DNA of 15,711 bases from the NCBI GenBank assembly GCA_005881495.1, contig VBHI01000330.1, positions 1-15,711 of the forward strand. The letters are read 5' to 3'. Under the pieces are notes generated by a model. It was not told the DNA's origin and did not search any database. It saw only the letters and a list, made by a program, of their open reading frames with translations. The position numbers and the translations under genes are program-made. Positions within the stretch are counted from its first letter, which is position 1, and the number at the start of each line of letters is the position of its first letter. The stretch comes from Chloroflexota bacterium (GTDB lineage: Bacteria > Chloroflexota > Ktedonobacteria > Ktedonobacterales > Ktedonobacteraceae). Of this stretch, positions 1-8,274 are shown piece after piece.

Positions 1-660
1 GTTCAGTTCGATGACCGTCCGTTCCAGGGCCGGGTTCCGGTTGATCTCGCCTTCGCGGTAGCTCCCCAGAACCAGTAGCCTGGCTTTCGCATGATGCCGC
101 GCAATGTAACACAGCAGGTCAAGGCTCGCCGTATCCGCCCAGTGGAGGTCATCGAGCATGAGGACGAGCCCATGGGGCGCACTGATGCGTTCCAGGAAGG
201 TGCCCACCGCTTCGTAGAGACGCAGACGTACCTGCTCAGGAGGCAGAGGATAGACAACGGGAAGCTCGCCGTCTAAACGAAGCGCCAACTCTGGCAAAAG
301 GCTCGCCAGTATCCGAGGCGCCAGCGCGACTTGCTCACGCAGTTGGTCAGGAGGGGTGACCCGGATGTACTGCCCAAGGGCTTCCAGGAAAGGCAGATAG
401 GGAGGCATTCCTTCAGACTCGGATGCACCGCCCCGCAGCACGGTCGCTCCATCTTGCACGGCACCCGCAGCCACCGCTTCTAAGAGGCGCGTCTTGCCGA
501 TGCCGAGTTCTCCGACCAGCAGCACTACCCTGGCCTTCCCGCCCTGAACTGCCTCGAATCGGCTCCAGATCAAGCTCAGCTCGCGGCGTCGACCAATGAA
601 GGGTGAAGTCGATGAGACGACCGGATCGAACACCAATGATTGAGCAAGCTGGGTAGCCAT
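1..660 (-). CDS. MalT/LuxR-type regulatory ATPase, N-terminal part (partial)
   Basis: The frame is open for 220 codons from ATG (658-660) to the window edge, so only the N-terminus is present. After a short lead, residues 20-30 (PFIGRRREL) look like the entry to a STAND/AAA ATPase domain. Walker A is GELGIGKTR at about residues 50-58, and Walker B is LVLMLDDLHWAD at about 165-176. This layout is known from large regulators of the MalT/LuxR or adenylate-cyclase-associated type, where the ATPase domain precedes TPR repeats and sometimes a C-terminal helix-turn-helix; the partner domain here lies outside the window. The ATG is the first start after an in-frame stop, with a weak GGGGA-type ribosome site. 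No recognisable DNA-binding or kinase domain precedes the ATPase. The family call is firm; the exact function is not. Confidence 0.82.
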   Translation of the reverse strand, partial: MATQLAQSLVFDPVVSSTSPFIGRRRELSLIWSRFEAVQGGKARVVLLVGELGIGKTRLLEAVAAGAVQDGATVLRGGASESEGMPPYLPFLEALGQYIRVTPPDQLREQVALAPRILASLLPELALRLDGELPVVYPLPPEQVRLRLYEAVGTFLERISAPHGLVLMLDDLHWADTASLDLLCYIARHHAKARLLVLGSYREGEINRNPALERTVIELN

Positions 661-1219
661 AGACGTATCCCCACGGAAAAAGCATATACTATTGAGTAGC
701 TACATAGAACGAATGTATTGAGTACAAGACGACTCAGGAGAAAGATAACCTCATTGATCTCACGAAACTGTCACATTCAGCGCACAGAGCATCACGGGAA
801 CATCACAATCTTCAACGTGCTGTTCACAGGACAGAAGGCTCAATCGTGCTCGGTACCGCTGTAGACTCCTGCCAGGCATGTTCTATCTAGTAGGTCAATT
901 GATAGCGGATGTATGAGTGAAAGTTAATCAGGTGATCTCCAGAGCTTTTTATATAGCGCAATATGCATTTGTTCAGTATAAGCGTGAGTAGTAAACAAAC
1001 CCCACACTTAAAGTTAACATGTGTTGTCTCGTTTGTCAAGCCTATTTTCCACGATATTTTCCATAAATATTTTAATGAATGTATTTTTTTATAGAATAAG
1101 ACGTAACCATTCAGGAGCACTAGTGCTTTGTTACCGTTTGTCTGATGGGTAGGTAATGCACCTGGCCAACCTGGCCACTACACGTCCCACCTCAAGAAGA
1201 CTATCCCTTTAATCTAAAG
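661..1219. other. AT-rich intergenic spacer
   Basis: No convincing gene is present. The section from about 900 to 1110 is strikingly AT-rich compared with its surroundings. Visible structure: the 8-mer ATTGAGTA twice (691-698, 717-724) just upstream of the minus-strand regulator; a perfect 12-bp palindrome AGCACTAGTGCT (1116-1127); the 8-mer CCTGGCCA twice in tandem (1161-1177); and an 11-mer at 1152-1162 that also occurs inverted at the 5' end of the tRNA gene. Promoters for the minus-strand regulator must lie in the first 100 bases, but I see no clean -35/-10 pair. Confidence 0.6.
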
Positions 1220-1292
<73 letters not shown>

Positions 1293-1301
1293 ATTACCGC
1301 A

Positions 1302-1310
1302 ATTCTACCA
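1302..1310 (-). promoter_or_regulatory. Possible extended -10 promoter for tRNA-Arg
   Basis: On the minus strand, TGGTAGAAT (an extended -10, TGnTAGAAT) ends about 10 bases before the tRNA 5' end, implying a very short leader. A perfect TTGACA lies only 8 bases upstream of this hexamer, and at 17 bases it would pair with GGTAAT directly abutting the tRNA. The spacing therefore argues against a classic -35/-10 pair. Confidence 0.3.
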
Positions 1311-1360
1311 TATAGTGTCAACTTCCCCCATCCCCCATCAGGCAAACGTGAATCTAAACA

Positions 1361-1369
1361 TGATATAAT
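1361..1369 (+). promoter_or_regulatory. Extended -10 promoter upstream of the ppx-CHAD cluster
   Basis: TGATATAAT gives a perfect TATAAT (1364-1369) preceded by the TGn extension. No good -35 is visible at 16-18 bases, which fits an extended -10 promoter. Transcription would begin near 1376 and leave a leader of about 110 bases before the ATG at 1488. Confidence 0.5.
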
Positions 1370-1487
1370 AACCACAACATTCTATAACTTCACTCTATTC
1401 AACAAGCATAAGTCTCTCATACTGGCTCTGTGCTCATGGGATGGGTTAAAAGAAAAAACTACGCCATTGTGGCAGAAGGAACGACCC

Positions 1488-2936
1488 ATGCAAAAGCAAA
1501 ATGCACCCGTTCATGCCGCTATTGATATCGGCAGCAATACCATTCATCTCGTGGTCGCTCGTAGTAAACCGGATGACCTGGACATTCTCGCGGACGAGCT
1601 TGAATTGGTGCGTATCGGCGAAAGCGTCACAGCAACGGGTAAGATCTCTCAGCAGAAACTGCGGGCAACGATTAATGTACTGTGCCGCTATAAATCGCTG
1701 GCTGAACAACATGGAGCCGATAAGATACTGGTGGTAGCAACAGAGGCCATACGCCAGGCGAGCAATAGTAGCACATTTCTAGAGAATGTACAACGAAAGA
1801 CAGGACTCAAGATCCACCTCATTAGCGGCACAGTCGAAGCGACGTTGACCTTTTATGGCGCAACCTACGAGGAACAAAAGCAACCCGGTACCCCCGCTCT
1901 CCTGGGGGTCATGGACCTTGGCGGCGGCAGCACTGAGCTTGTCACCTCGAAGAATATGCGTATTTCATGGCGCGCCTCCATTCCCATTGGCTCCGGCTGG
2001 CTGCATGATCGTTACCTCAAATCAGATCCACCGGCACTGGATGAATTGAACGTCGCTCATGCATTTCTACAACGCTATATTCGAAGGATGCCCATCAAAT
2101 TTCAGCCCCCCAAACTGATTGTGACCGGCGGCAGTGCGAATTCGCTTTTACTGCTTGCGCAACAAGCTTTCCGGCTGGGTAGTGCCACGCAGCATTTGAC
2201 CCGTGATGACCTGCTGCGCTGTGAGGGTTTATTGACCGCCCTGACCGCTGAAGAGATAGCTCAACGCTATGGGCAGCCAATCGCGCGTGCGCGCATTTTA
2301 CCTGCGGGAGCGTTGATTATTCGAGAAATGATGTCGCGTTTCCAACTAACCGAGATTGCTATTAGCCCGCATGGCATTCGCGAGGGAGCCTTGCTTGCTT
2401 ATGCGCGCTACGGTAAAAACTGGTTAGAGCAGGTCAGCGAAATTGCTGCGCATGGCACTCAATCAGAAAATATTGTGAGCGAGGAAACGTTTGCGGAAGC
2501 TGGGCAGCGTATGCTGCGTGATCGCGTTAAGAAAATGCTAGAATTGCGAGATGAGGTACTCGTGAATGAGGATATCGAGGCGATTCATAAGATGCGTGTC
2601 GCCTCGCGTCGCCTTCGCGCTACGCTTGATGCCTTTGAGCCATGTTGTAAACCAAAGCAGTTTAAGAGTGCCTATCGCCAGGTCAAAGCAATGGCCGATA
2701 TCCTCGGCACCGCTCGCGATACAGATGTCATGTTGGATGGACTGCGCATACAGTCTGAGCATGTGCCGGCTGAAGAACATGCCGGTATGCAGTGGCTGAT
2801 TAGCCGTCTAAGTGAATACCGTCAACAGAGGCAACAGGAGCTAGAAGCGTACTTTGAGAAGCTTGATGAGGCAGCGTTGCGCCAGCAAGTCGAATCATGC
2901 ATTCAGAAGGGAGCCACACACAATGGCCAGGGCTAA
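1488..2936 (+). CDS. ppx: Ppx/GppA phosphatase with N-terminal half of a CHAD domain
   Basis: The 482-residue product is predicted to hydrolyse polyphosphate or pppGpp. The ASKHA fold is clear: phosphate loop 1 AIDIGSNTIHLVV (11-23), the SGTVEA motif with the likely catalytic Glu at 117, phosphate loop 2 DLGGGSTEL (143-151) and TGG at 213-215. From about residue 331 the sequence changes to CHAD, with IHKMRVASRRLRATLDAF (366-383) and ILGTARDTDVM (405-415). CHAD domains are basic/acidic helical bundles known to bind polyphosphate. Only the first four-helix half is present; the second is in the next gene, which overlaps by 14 bp. The HD-like domain III of E. coli PPX is absent and is encoded two genes downstream. 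I chose ATG 1488 over an upstream start at 1266, which would run through the tRNA; AGAAGGA lies 8 bases before it. The choice between Ppx and GppA activity is open. Confidence 0.88.
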   Translation: MQKQNAPVHAAIDIGSNTIHLVVARSKPDDLDILADELELVRIGESVTATGKISQQKLRATINVLCRYKSLAEQHGADKILVVATEAIRQASNSSTFLENVQRKTGLKIHLISGTVEATLTFYGATYEEQKQPGTPALLGVMDLGGGSTELVTSKNMRISWRASIPIGSGWLHDRYLKSDPPALDELNVAHAFLQRYIRRMPIKFQPPKLIVTGGSANSLLLLAQQAFRLGSATQHLTRDDLLRCEGLLTALTAEEIAQRYGQPIARARILPAGALIIREMMSRFQLTEIAISPHGIREGALLAYARYGKNWLEQVSEIAAHGTQSENIVSEETFAEAGQRMLRDRVKKMLELRDEVLVNEDIEAIHKMRVASRRLRATLDAFEPCCKPKQFKSAYRQVKAMADILGTARDTDVMLDGLRIQSEHVPAEEHAGMQWLISRLSEYRQQRQQELEAYFEKLDEAALRQQVESCIQKGATHNGQG

Positions 2937-3507
2937 ACCGATTACAGGGCTCGATAGCCAGGCTGCTACAGGCGTGAATGCTCGGATTATCGCCAGGATA
3001 CGCCTCGAGGAGCTGTATAGTTGGAGTCAATATGTTGACAACCCATACAATGTGCGTGAGTTGCATAATATGCGCATAGCGGCCAAGCGGCTTCGCTATA
3101 CCTTTGAGGTATTTGAAGAAGTATTACCTGAAGCCAGCCGCGCCATCGTCAAGGAATTGACCCATATACAGGACGAGCTAGGTGCATTGCATGACAGCGA
3201 TGTGATGATTGCCCTATTGCGACTCTGCCTTGGCAGCCAGGACAGTGGAGCGGCCTACGAGGAAGCGCTGCTGGATACAAAGAAGTATGAAAGTAAAAAG
3301 GGGTTTGCCTTGCCGGCGGATTTAGTGACTGATCTGCTGGAACCGGGTGTCGCTCCCACTGCCGAGGAACGGTATGGCCTGGAACGGATGTTGCTGAAAC
3401 AGCAGCAGCAGCGTGAGGAGCAATACAGCGCCTTTCGTCAACATTGGTATGAATTGCAAGCACGAGATTTTCGCCGTGAGATTCTCAGCATCTTAGACGC
3501 ATACTAA
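2923..3507 (+). CDS. CHAD domain protein, C-terminal half-domain
   Basis: The 194-residue product holds the second repeat of a CHAD domain: helix segment ARIIARIRLEELYSW (20-34), then ELHNMRIAAKRLRYTFEVFEEVL (46-68) and the conserved LTHIQDELGALHDSDVM (79-95). The rest is a charged, Gln-rich helical tail (about 145-194). A complete CHAD domain has two such halves, so this protein probably completes the half at the end of the preceding phosphatase, as a subunit or as the detached end of one ancestral gene. ATG 2923 has AGAAGGGAG 9 bases upstream and overlaps the preceding gene by 14 bp in the +1 frame, which favours translational coupling. A frameshift between two parts of one gene is the alternative. 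Confidence 0.85.
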   Translation: MARAKPITGLDSQAATGVNARIIARIRLEELYSWSQYVDNPYNVRELHNMRIAAKRLRYTFEVFEEVLPEASRAIVKELTHIQDELGALHDSDVMIALLRLCLGSQDSGAAYEEALLDTKKYESKKGFALPADLVTDLLEPGVAPTAEERYGLERMLLKQQQQREEQYSAFRQHWYELQARDFRREILSILDAY

Positions 3508-3510
3508 GTA

Positions 3511-3526
3511 CGTAGGAATACCTACG
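3511..3526. other. Small stem-loop between CHAD and HD genes
   Basis: CGTAGG-AATA-CCTACG forms a perfect 6-bp stem with a 4-base loop in the 50-bp gap after the CHAD stop codon. No T-tract follows, so it is unlikely to be a strong terminator. It could be an mRNA processing or stability element within the operon. Confidence 0.3.
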
Positions 3527-3557
3527 AACCTTTCAAAGCAAAAAGGCAGGATTGCAG

Positions 3558-4202
3558 ATGAAGTTTTATTCAATAGAGGATCTGGACTGGTGGCACCGTC
3601 CTCAACCCACCCCTGAAGAACTCCGCTTGAGCGGCGGCCTGCATGTAGAAGACTGGCCTCACGCCCGCCAGGTAGAACGCCTCTCGGTACAGCTTTTTGA
3701 GGCCACGCAGCCACTGCACCAGCTGGATGCTAACAGCCTGCGCCTCCTGGAACGAGCGGCATTTTTGCACAATACAGGTATGCTGATTGAAGCACGGCGT
3801 CATCATAAACACTCCTTCCGCCTGATCAAAGAAACTGAGTTACCTGACTTCACCGGCGCGGAACGGCATGAAATAGCCTGCATTGCGCGTTATCACCGCC
3901 GCGCCTTGCCCAGCACCTCCCATGAAGAGTATGCCATACTGGATCGCGACGCTCGCAAACGTGTTTCCGCTCTTGCTGCCCTGCTGCGCATCGCTGACGC
4001 TCTCGATTACAGCCATGATGGGCGTGTTATGCATCTCGCTGCTCAACCAGAGCTATGCAATGATTCTATCTGGACCATTGGCCTGGATATCCGTCCGCTC
4101 TCCGATCTGGATGTCGAAATAGAAAAAGCCTATGAAAAGGCTGATCTCTTTGAGAAAGTCTTTCAGAGGAAGTTGCGTTTACTTATCAACGATACGCTTT
4201 AG
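3558..4202 (+). CDS. HD-type domain protein (free-standing Ppx domain III-like)
   Basis: The 214-residue protein matches in pattern the helical HD-like domain found C-terminal to the phosphatase core in E. coli PPX/GppA. Visible markers are H35, LLERAAFLHNTGM (63-75), HHKHSFRLI (82-90), IACIARYHRR (107-115) and LRIADALDYSHD (143-154). The canonical HD pair is replaced by His-Asn (71-72), and in E. coli PPX the equivalent is His-Glu, so hydrolase activity is doubtful; a scaffolding or nucleotide-sensing role is an inference. It follows the Ppx and CHAD genes on the same strand and probably works with them. ATG 3558 is preferred over TTG 3552 because AGG (3548-3550) sits 7 bases upstream. The stop overlaps the convergent VOC gene by 4 bp. 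Confidence 0.82.
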   Translation: MKFYSIEDLDWWHRPQPTPEELRLSGGLHVEDWPHARQVERLSVQLFEATQPLHQLDANSLRLLERAAFLHNTGMLIEARRHHKHSFRLIKETELPDFTGAERHEIACIARYHRRALPSTSHEEYAILDRDARKRVSALAALLRIADALDYSHDGRVMHLAAQPELCNDSIWTIGLDIRPLSDLDVEIEKAYEKADLFEKVFQRKLRLLINDTL

Positions 4203-5164
4203 TTGCTAGCTTCTGTGGCCTGTGTGGCCTGTGTGGCCTGTGTGGCCTGGTGCAGCACAATCGCTGCACCACAAGCCTGGTCAGAGAGTATCCACAACAC
4301 TGGCCGTGGCTGCTCGTCATACATATACGTCACTTCATGCTCATCCAGGAAGCGGCGCGACTCCGCCATATTCTCCACTGCCAGCGTCATGCGACACAGG
4401 CTCTCGCCAAATGTGTGTAAATGTGTAGACAATGCCCCTGGCTCTGGCAACAGCTTGCTTTCTAAGTCGGATTCCTCGGTCGAAAGCGGCAAGGGTTCTG
4501 CCAGTTCGAAGCACTGTCCGCTCTCACCAAAGGGAAAGGCCACTAGTACAGCCTCCCAGGCATCTGCATCTCCAGTAAACGCTACTGACGGTTCTAAACC
4601 ATAGATATGTTCAAAACGCCTGGTAGCTTCGGCGAGATCCGCTACTGCAATGGTTGCGCTCAGCACTTTCACGACGCCAAGGGGATGCCTCGGCGGCTCC
4701 GACCAGCCCGCCAGGCGAAAGCGGCGTTCTTCGCCAGTACTGTCGTGTTGAATAATGAATGGATAGTGTTGGGTCAGGTCGGGACGCTCGACATCAGTGC
4801 GCGCCCAGCCGCGTGTGTGACCATCCTGCGCTGTGAGTTGACCTGGTTTTGGCCCGATCACTGAGACGCCCCGCCGCACCATCGCCGCTGTTTCAGCTTC
4901 AATGTCGTTAGAAGAGAGGACGAAATTGAGATATCCATCACCCTTAGCCAGCCGCTTTAGCATACTCTGCTGCGCCTCCGCACGCGTACGCACGCCAATC
5001 AGTTCAAGGTAGGTATCACCAACCACGATAATACGGTTGGCGGTACCACCAGAAGGGTGAATGCCTCCTCCACTGATGGCCAGCCCGAGCTCCTGACTGA
5101 AAACGGTTGTAGCCTGTTCTAGATCATTCACGCCGATGATAATATGGTCAAGTGCTGTCAACAT
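4199..5164 (-). CDS. VOC/glyoxalase-like protein, two modules
   Basis: The 321-residue protein starts with LTALDHIIIGVNDLEQATTVFSQELGLAISGGG, a typical vicinal oxygen chelate opening of the Glyoxalase_3-like kind. A second VOC-like module begins near residue 164 (VKVLSATIAVADLAEATRRFEHIYGLEP). Both modules carry the DLxxATxxFxxxxGL pattern. These folds usually bind a metal and act on small substrates; the substrate cannot be told. The C-terminus ends in four QAT repeats plus EASN, an unstructured tail made by a DNA tandem repeat. The gene starts 18 bp after the secF stop, so it is probably co-transcribed with secDF without an obvious functional link. GGATAAGG lies just before the ATG. Confidence 0.85.
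   Translation of the reverse strand: MLTALDHIIIGVNDLEQATTVFSQELGLAISGGGIHPSGGTANRIIVVGDTYLELIGVRTRAEAQQSMLKRLAKGDGYLNFVLSSNDIEAETAAMVRRGVSVIGPKPGQLTAQDGHTRGWARTDVERPDLTQHYPFIIQHDSTGEERRFRLAGWSEPPRHPLGVVKVLSATIAVADLAEATRRFEHIYGLEPSVAFTGDADAWEAVLVAFPFGESGQCFELAEPLPLSTEESDLESKLLPEPGALSTHLHTFGESLCRMTLAVENMAESRRFLDEHEVTYMYDEQPRPVLWILSDQACGAAIVLHQATQATQATQATEASN
4214..4249 (+). repeat. 9-bp tandem repeat, 4 perfect copies
   Basis: TGTGGCCTG is repeated four times without error. It lies inside the 3' end of the VOC gene and encodes Gln-Ala-Thr four times on the minus strand. Because 9 is a multiple of 3, copy-number change by slippage would keep the frame. Confidence 0.95.
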
Positions 5165-5182
5165 CGCCTTATCCGCTGAATG

Positions 5183-6643
5183 CTACCTGCGCGACTCCGC
5201 TAACTCGCGAGCCTCGGCCGAGCGCCTACCTGGTCCTCCCCGTTTGAGGCGATTGAAGCCCAACTCTCCCTTTTCCCAGATGACCAGCAGCATACTGGCG
5301 TTAAAGATGGAAGAGTAGGTACCACTAATGATACCAATTAGCAGGGCCAACGTAAAAGTACGGATGCTGACTCCACCGAAGAGCGTCAGAGCAGTGAGCG
5401 TAAAGATTACGGTCAATGACGTGTTCAGCGAACGAGCCATTGTTTGCACCAGGCTGGCATTGACAACCTGGTCAAATGTCTCGGACGTGCGGCGCTGCAT
5501 GTTTTCTCTGATTCTATCGAAGACCACAATGGTGTCGTGAACAGAGAAACCGACGACCGTCAGAATGGCCGTGATGAACAGCGTGTCAACCTGGACATTC
5601 AGCAGCCATCCCAGGATAGAGAAGACGCCGAGCACCACCAGCACGTCGTGTAACAGCGCAATGATCGCACATGCTCCGTAGCGCCACGGTTTTGCTACCT
5701 TGCGGAACGAGAACCAGATGTACAGCAGGATAAAGACCGACGCCGCAAGAACGGCCAGAAAAGCTCTCAGCGTCGTCTCACTCGCGACTGAAGGCGATAC
5801 CGAGGCATTAGCGACTAAATAGGTATATGCACCAGTACCCTGAAGAATGGCCGTTTTGATAGCGGGGACTTTATCACTATTCACGACACTACTTGTCAAC
5901 AGGATGATAGTCTGCGTAGTAGTACCCGGCTGCACATCAACCACGTGTACCGGAATAGTTGGAAGATTTGTGGTCGGTGTTGCGCTCGCAGTTGGCGAAG
6001 CAGCAGGCGTTGGCGTTCCTTTGCCGACCGTAGCAGTCGGTGTGGTTTTCGGCTGATTCGTTGCTGTAGCAGTCGGAGTACCTTTACCTGTTACCGTGGC
6101 TGTCGCTACAGGTCCTTGTTGTATCGAAGTGGTAGGTATGACCGTTGGCGTGCCTGTAGGTTTAGAAAGGTCAATTGTATTGGGTATCTCGCTCAATGCT
6201 GTTCGAATCTCGTTTGCCGTCGGGGGCGTAGTGCCCTGTTTGAAATTCGTGATGTCTAGTACGCTCACCTTTTTACCATTAATGATCAGGTCATCAACCT
6301 GCACGGTGAGCTGAGACCCGTACTGAGCTTGCAAGGTGCTGATAATTTTTTGCGTCACATTGGGATCGATCTGGGTGTTTAGACGGACCCAGATGACATT
6401 GGGACCTGGCAAACTTGCGTTGCTGCCGGTCAAAACCTGTAAATTCTCAAGCTTGACAGGCTGGAGCGCATTTTTCACCTGAGTGGCAGTGAGTAAAATG
6501 CTTGGGCGTAGCTCAACGTTGGCACCACCCTTAAAGTCTATGCCAACGTTGAGGCCCTTTACCAGCAAAGAGAGTGTACCAGGCACAATGATGATCAACG
6601 AAATGATCAGAAACAGGTAACGTTTTCCTACAAGATCGAACAC
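5183..6643 (-). CDS. secF: Protein translocase subunit SecF, with long Pro/Thr-rich insertion
   Basis: SecF is an inner-membrane partner of SecD that uses the proton gradient to help pull exported proteins through SecYEG. The first membrane helix is at about residues 7-27, followed by VGIDFKGGANVEL (33-45). The C-terminal helices run from about 292 to 455, with the SecF signature VVGFSVHDTIVVFDRIREN at 363-381. At 486 residues it is much longer than the usual roughly 300; the extra length lies in the extracytoplasmic loop, where residues 163-228 are almost entirely Thr/Pro/Ala/Val/Gly. The start is GTG (6641-6643) with AGGAGG 5-6 bases upstream, overlapping the secD stop region. It is the second gene of secD-secF-VOC. 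Confidence 0.95.
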   Translation of the reverse strand: MFDLVGKRYLFLIISLIIIVPGTLSLLVKGLNVGIDFKGGANVELRPSILLTATQVKNALQPVKLENLQVLTGSNASLPGPNVIWVRLNTQIDPNVTQKIISTLQAQYGSQLTVQVDDLIINGKKVSVLDITNFKQGTTPPTANEIRTALSEIPNTIDLSKPTGTPTVIPTTSIQQGPVATATVTGKGTPTATATNQPKTTPTATVGKGTPTPAASPTASATPTTNLPTIPVHVVDVQPGTTTQTIILLTSSVVNSDKVPAIKTAILQGTGAYTYLVANASVSPSVASETTLRAFLAVLAASVFILLYIWFSFRKVAKPWRYGACAIIALLHDVLVVLGVFSILGWLLNVQVDTLFITAILTVVGFSVHDTIVVFDRIRENMQRRTSETFDQVVNASLVQTMARSLNTSLTVIFTLTALTLFGGVSIRTFTLALLIGIISGTYSSIFNASMLLVIWEKGELGFNRLKRGGPGRRSAEARELAESRR

Positions 6644-6654
6644 GGCATCCTCCT

Positions 6655-8055
6655 CTAGACTGTGCTATTCCGCCGCGCCAGGGATGCCGAGGCAATGCTG
6701 CCTGCGGGAAGTCCAAACAGTGCGGGATGATTAACAACACCTGTCGGCACGAGCACGTTCAGGAAGGTGCGTGTGACAACAATAGCCGTAAACATACTTA
6801 CTAAGACACCCAGGAACAGGGTCGTCGCAAAACCAACAATCATGCTCGCGCCAAAGTTACTACCAAAGTAGAAGAGCACGGCACTGGTGATCAATGTTGA
6901 GATGTTTGAGTCGCGAATAGAGGGCCAGGCGCGTTTCCAACCTATATCGATGGCCGAGGAGAGCATTCTACCTGCTCGCAACTCCTCCTTGACACGTTCA
7001 AATATCAGTACGTTTGCATCTACTGCCATGCCGATTGAAAGGATGAAACCGGCAATACCCGCCAGTGTCAGCGTGAAGCCGAAGATTTTAAAGATGGCCA
7101 GCGTGTAAAGTGCATAGAGTATCAACGCAATATCGGCCAGCAATCCTGGCAGGCGATAGTACAAAATCATATAGAGGATGACGATGGTTAAGCCGATAGC
7201 TCCCGCAATCAAGCTTTTGATGATTGAATCGTAGCCGAGCGTCGCTCCGACGGTTTCTTCACTGGCAATGGAAAGCGAGAGCGGCAGCGCACCATACTGC
7301 AACACAGTCACAATAGCCTGTGCCGTAGATTGCGTGAACTGGCCTGTAATAATGCCGGGTCCATTAATCTGGCTGTTAATCGTCGCCGAGGAGATCACCT
7401 TGCGATCAAGAGTGATGGTTAACTGATCGCCAATATGCTTCCCTGTAAATTCGCCGAATGCTGCGATGGCGCCACCTTGCATTTCAAAATTGATGACGAT
7501 AGCGCCTGTTTGCGAGTCTGTGCCGACGCTAATCTGGTTAGGATCGAGGTCTTTGCCGGTAAATGGGGGTTTACCACCGGGGTTGTACTGGGCAAATTGT
7601 GCCGGGTCCAGTGTTGTCCCTGCTGCCAGGGGCGTCTGGCCCGTATCCCAGAACTCCAGGTTTCCAGGCTTCAGAATGGTCCTGATTTGCTGTTCCTGGT
7701 TACCACTATTTAATCCAGGAAGTTCAAGGGCAATACTCTGATTACCATTACTATCGGTCAATTTGCGAATGTTTGGCTCGTTCACGCCAAGCCCACCGTT
7801 GACACGTTTGCTAATCTGCTGAAGCGTAGAATCTATCGAGCCGTCGACCTCCGCTTTCGTATAGTGTCGCACAGGATCGGGTACCAGCAGGACGCTTACA
7901 CCGCCTTGCAGGTCAAGTCCGAGCTTGATGGAATATGGATTATTGATACCATGCCATTTCTGACCAGTGTCGGAGTGTGGCCAGAAAACCACGAAGGCCG
8001 CGCCAACAGCCAACAAAACAATAACCAGGAGGAGTAGCAGTGTTCCTCGACGCAT
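6655..8055 (-). CDS. secD: Protein translocase subunit SecD
   Basis: SecD forms a heterodimer with SecF and assists late steps of Sec export at the membrane. The 466-residue protein opens with a membrane helix (about 4-24) and the family motif IKLGLDLQGGVSVLL (43-57), followed by the extracytoplasmic P1 region. Five more helices span about 277-440, with FILSIGMAVDANVLIFERVKEEL (337-359) as the SecD transmembrane-4 signature. Length is normal for the shorter Gram-positive/Chloroflexota type. GAGGGGAT lies 8 bases before the ATG. secF starts 11 bases after this stop, so the two are translated from one message. Confidence 0.96.
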   Translation of the reverse strand: MRRGTLLLLLVIVLLAVGAAFVVFWPHSDTGQKWHGINNPYSIKLGLDLQGGVSVLLVPDPVRHYTKAEVDGSIDSTLQQISKRVNGGLGVNEPNIRKLTDSNGNQSIALELPGLNSGNQEQQIRTILKPGNLEFWDTGQTPLAAGTTLDPAQFAQYNPGGKPPFTGKDLDPNQISVGTDSQTGAIVINFEMQGGAIAAFGEFTGKHIGDQLTITLDRKVISSATINSQINGPGIITGQFTQSTAQAIVTVLQYGALPLSLSIASEETVGATLGYDSIIKSLIAGAIGLTIVILYMILYYRLPGLLADIALILYALYTLAIFKIFGFTLTLAGIAGFILSIGMAVDANVLIFERVKEELRAGRMLSSAIDIGWKRAWPSIRDSNISTLITSAVLFYFGSNFGASMIVGFATTLFLGVLVSMFTAIVVTRTFLNVLVPTGVVNHPALFGLPAGSIASASLARRNSTV

Positions 8056-8168
8056 AGGTGTTTATCCCCTCATTTTTTCTATCTTTGATTGAGACCCGCT
8101 CAGATAGACAATTTGCAAGCAACTTGTTATGCAGGGCCCAATATGCCCTCATGCCTTGATTTCTGTGC

Positions 8169-8177
8169 AGTATAGCA
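8169..8177 (-). promoter_or_regulatory. Probable extended -10 promoter of the secDF operon
   Basis: On the minus strand TGCTATACT gives a near-consensus -10 (TATACT) with the TGn extension, about 115 bases before the secD ATG. No good -35 is seen at 16-18 bases. It is the only consensus-like element in the spacer on this strand. Confidence 0.42.
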
Positions 8178-8274
8178 TAGTTGTCTCAGCTTGCATATCC
8201 CACCAGTTCAATTGTAATCAATAAAAGCTTGACGATTTCCCCATCACTTCCGTCACATACAATACATATGCTTT

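Noticed and set aside
887..1120. 77-codon minus-strand frame in the AT-rich spacer
   Set aside because: It starts with GTG, has no ribosome site, and its Lys/Ile/Leu/Tyr-rich composition is what random AT-rich DNA gives.
4203..4604. Plus-strand 133-codon frame opposite the VOC gene
   Set aside because: It is antisense to a clear VOC protein and has Cys/Val repeats created by the 9-bp tandem repeat.
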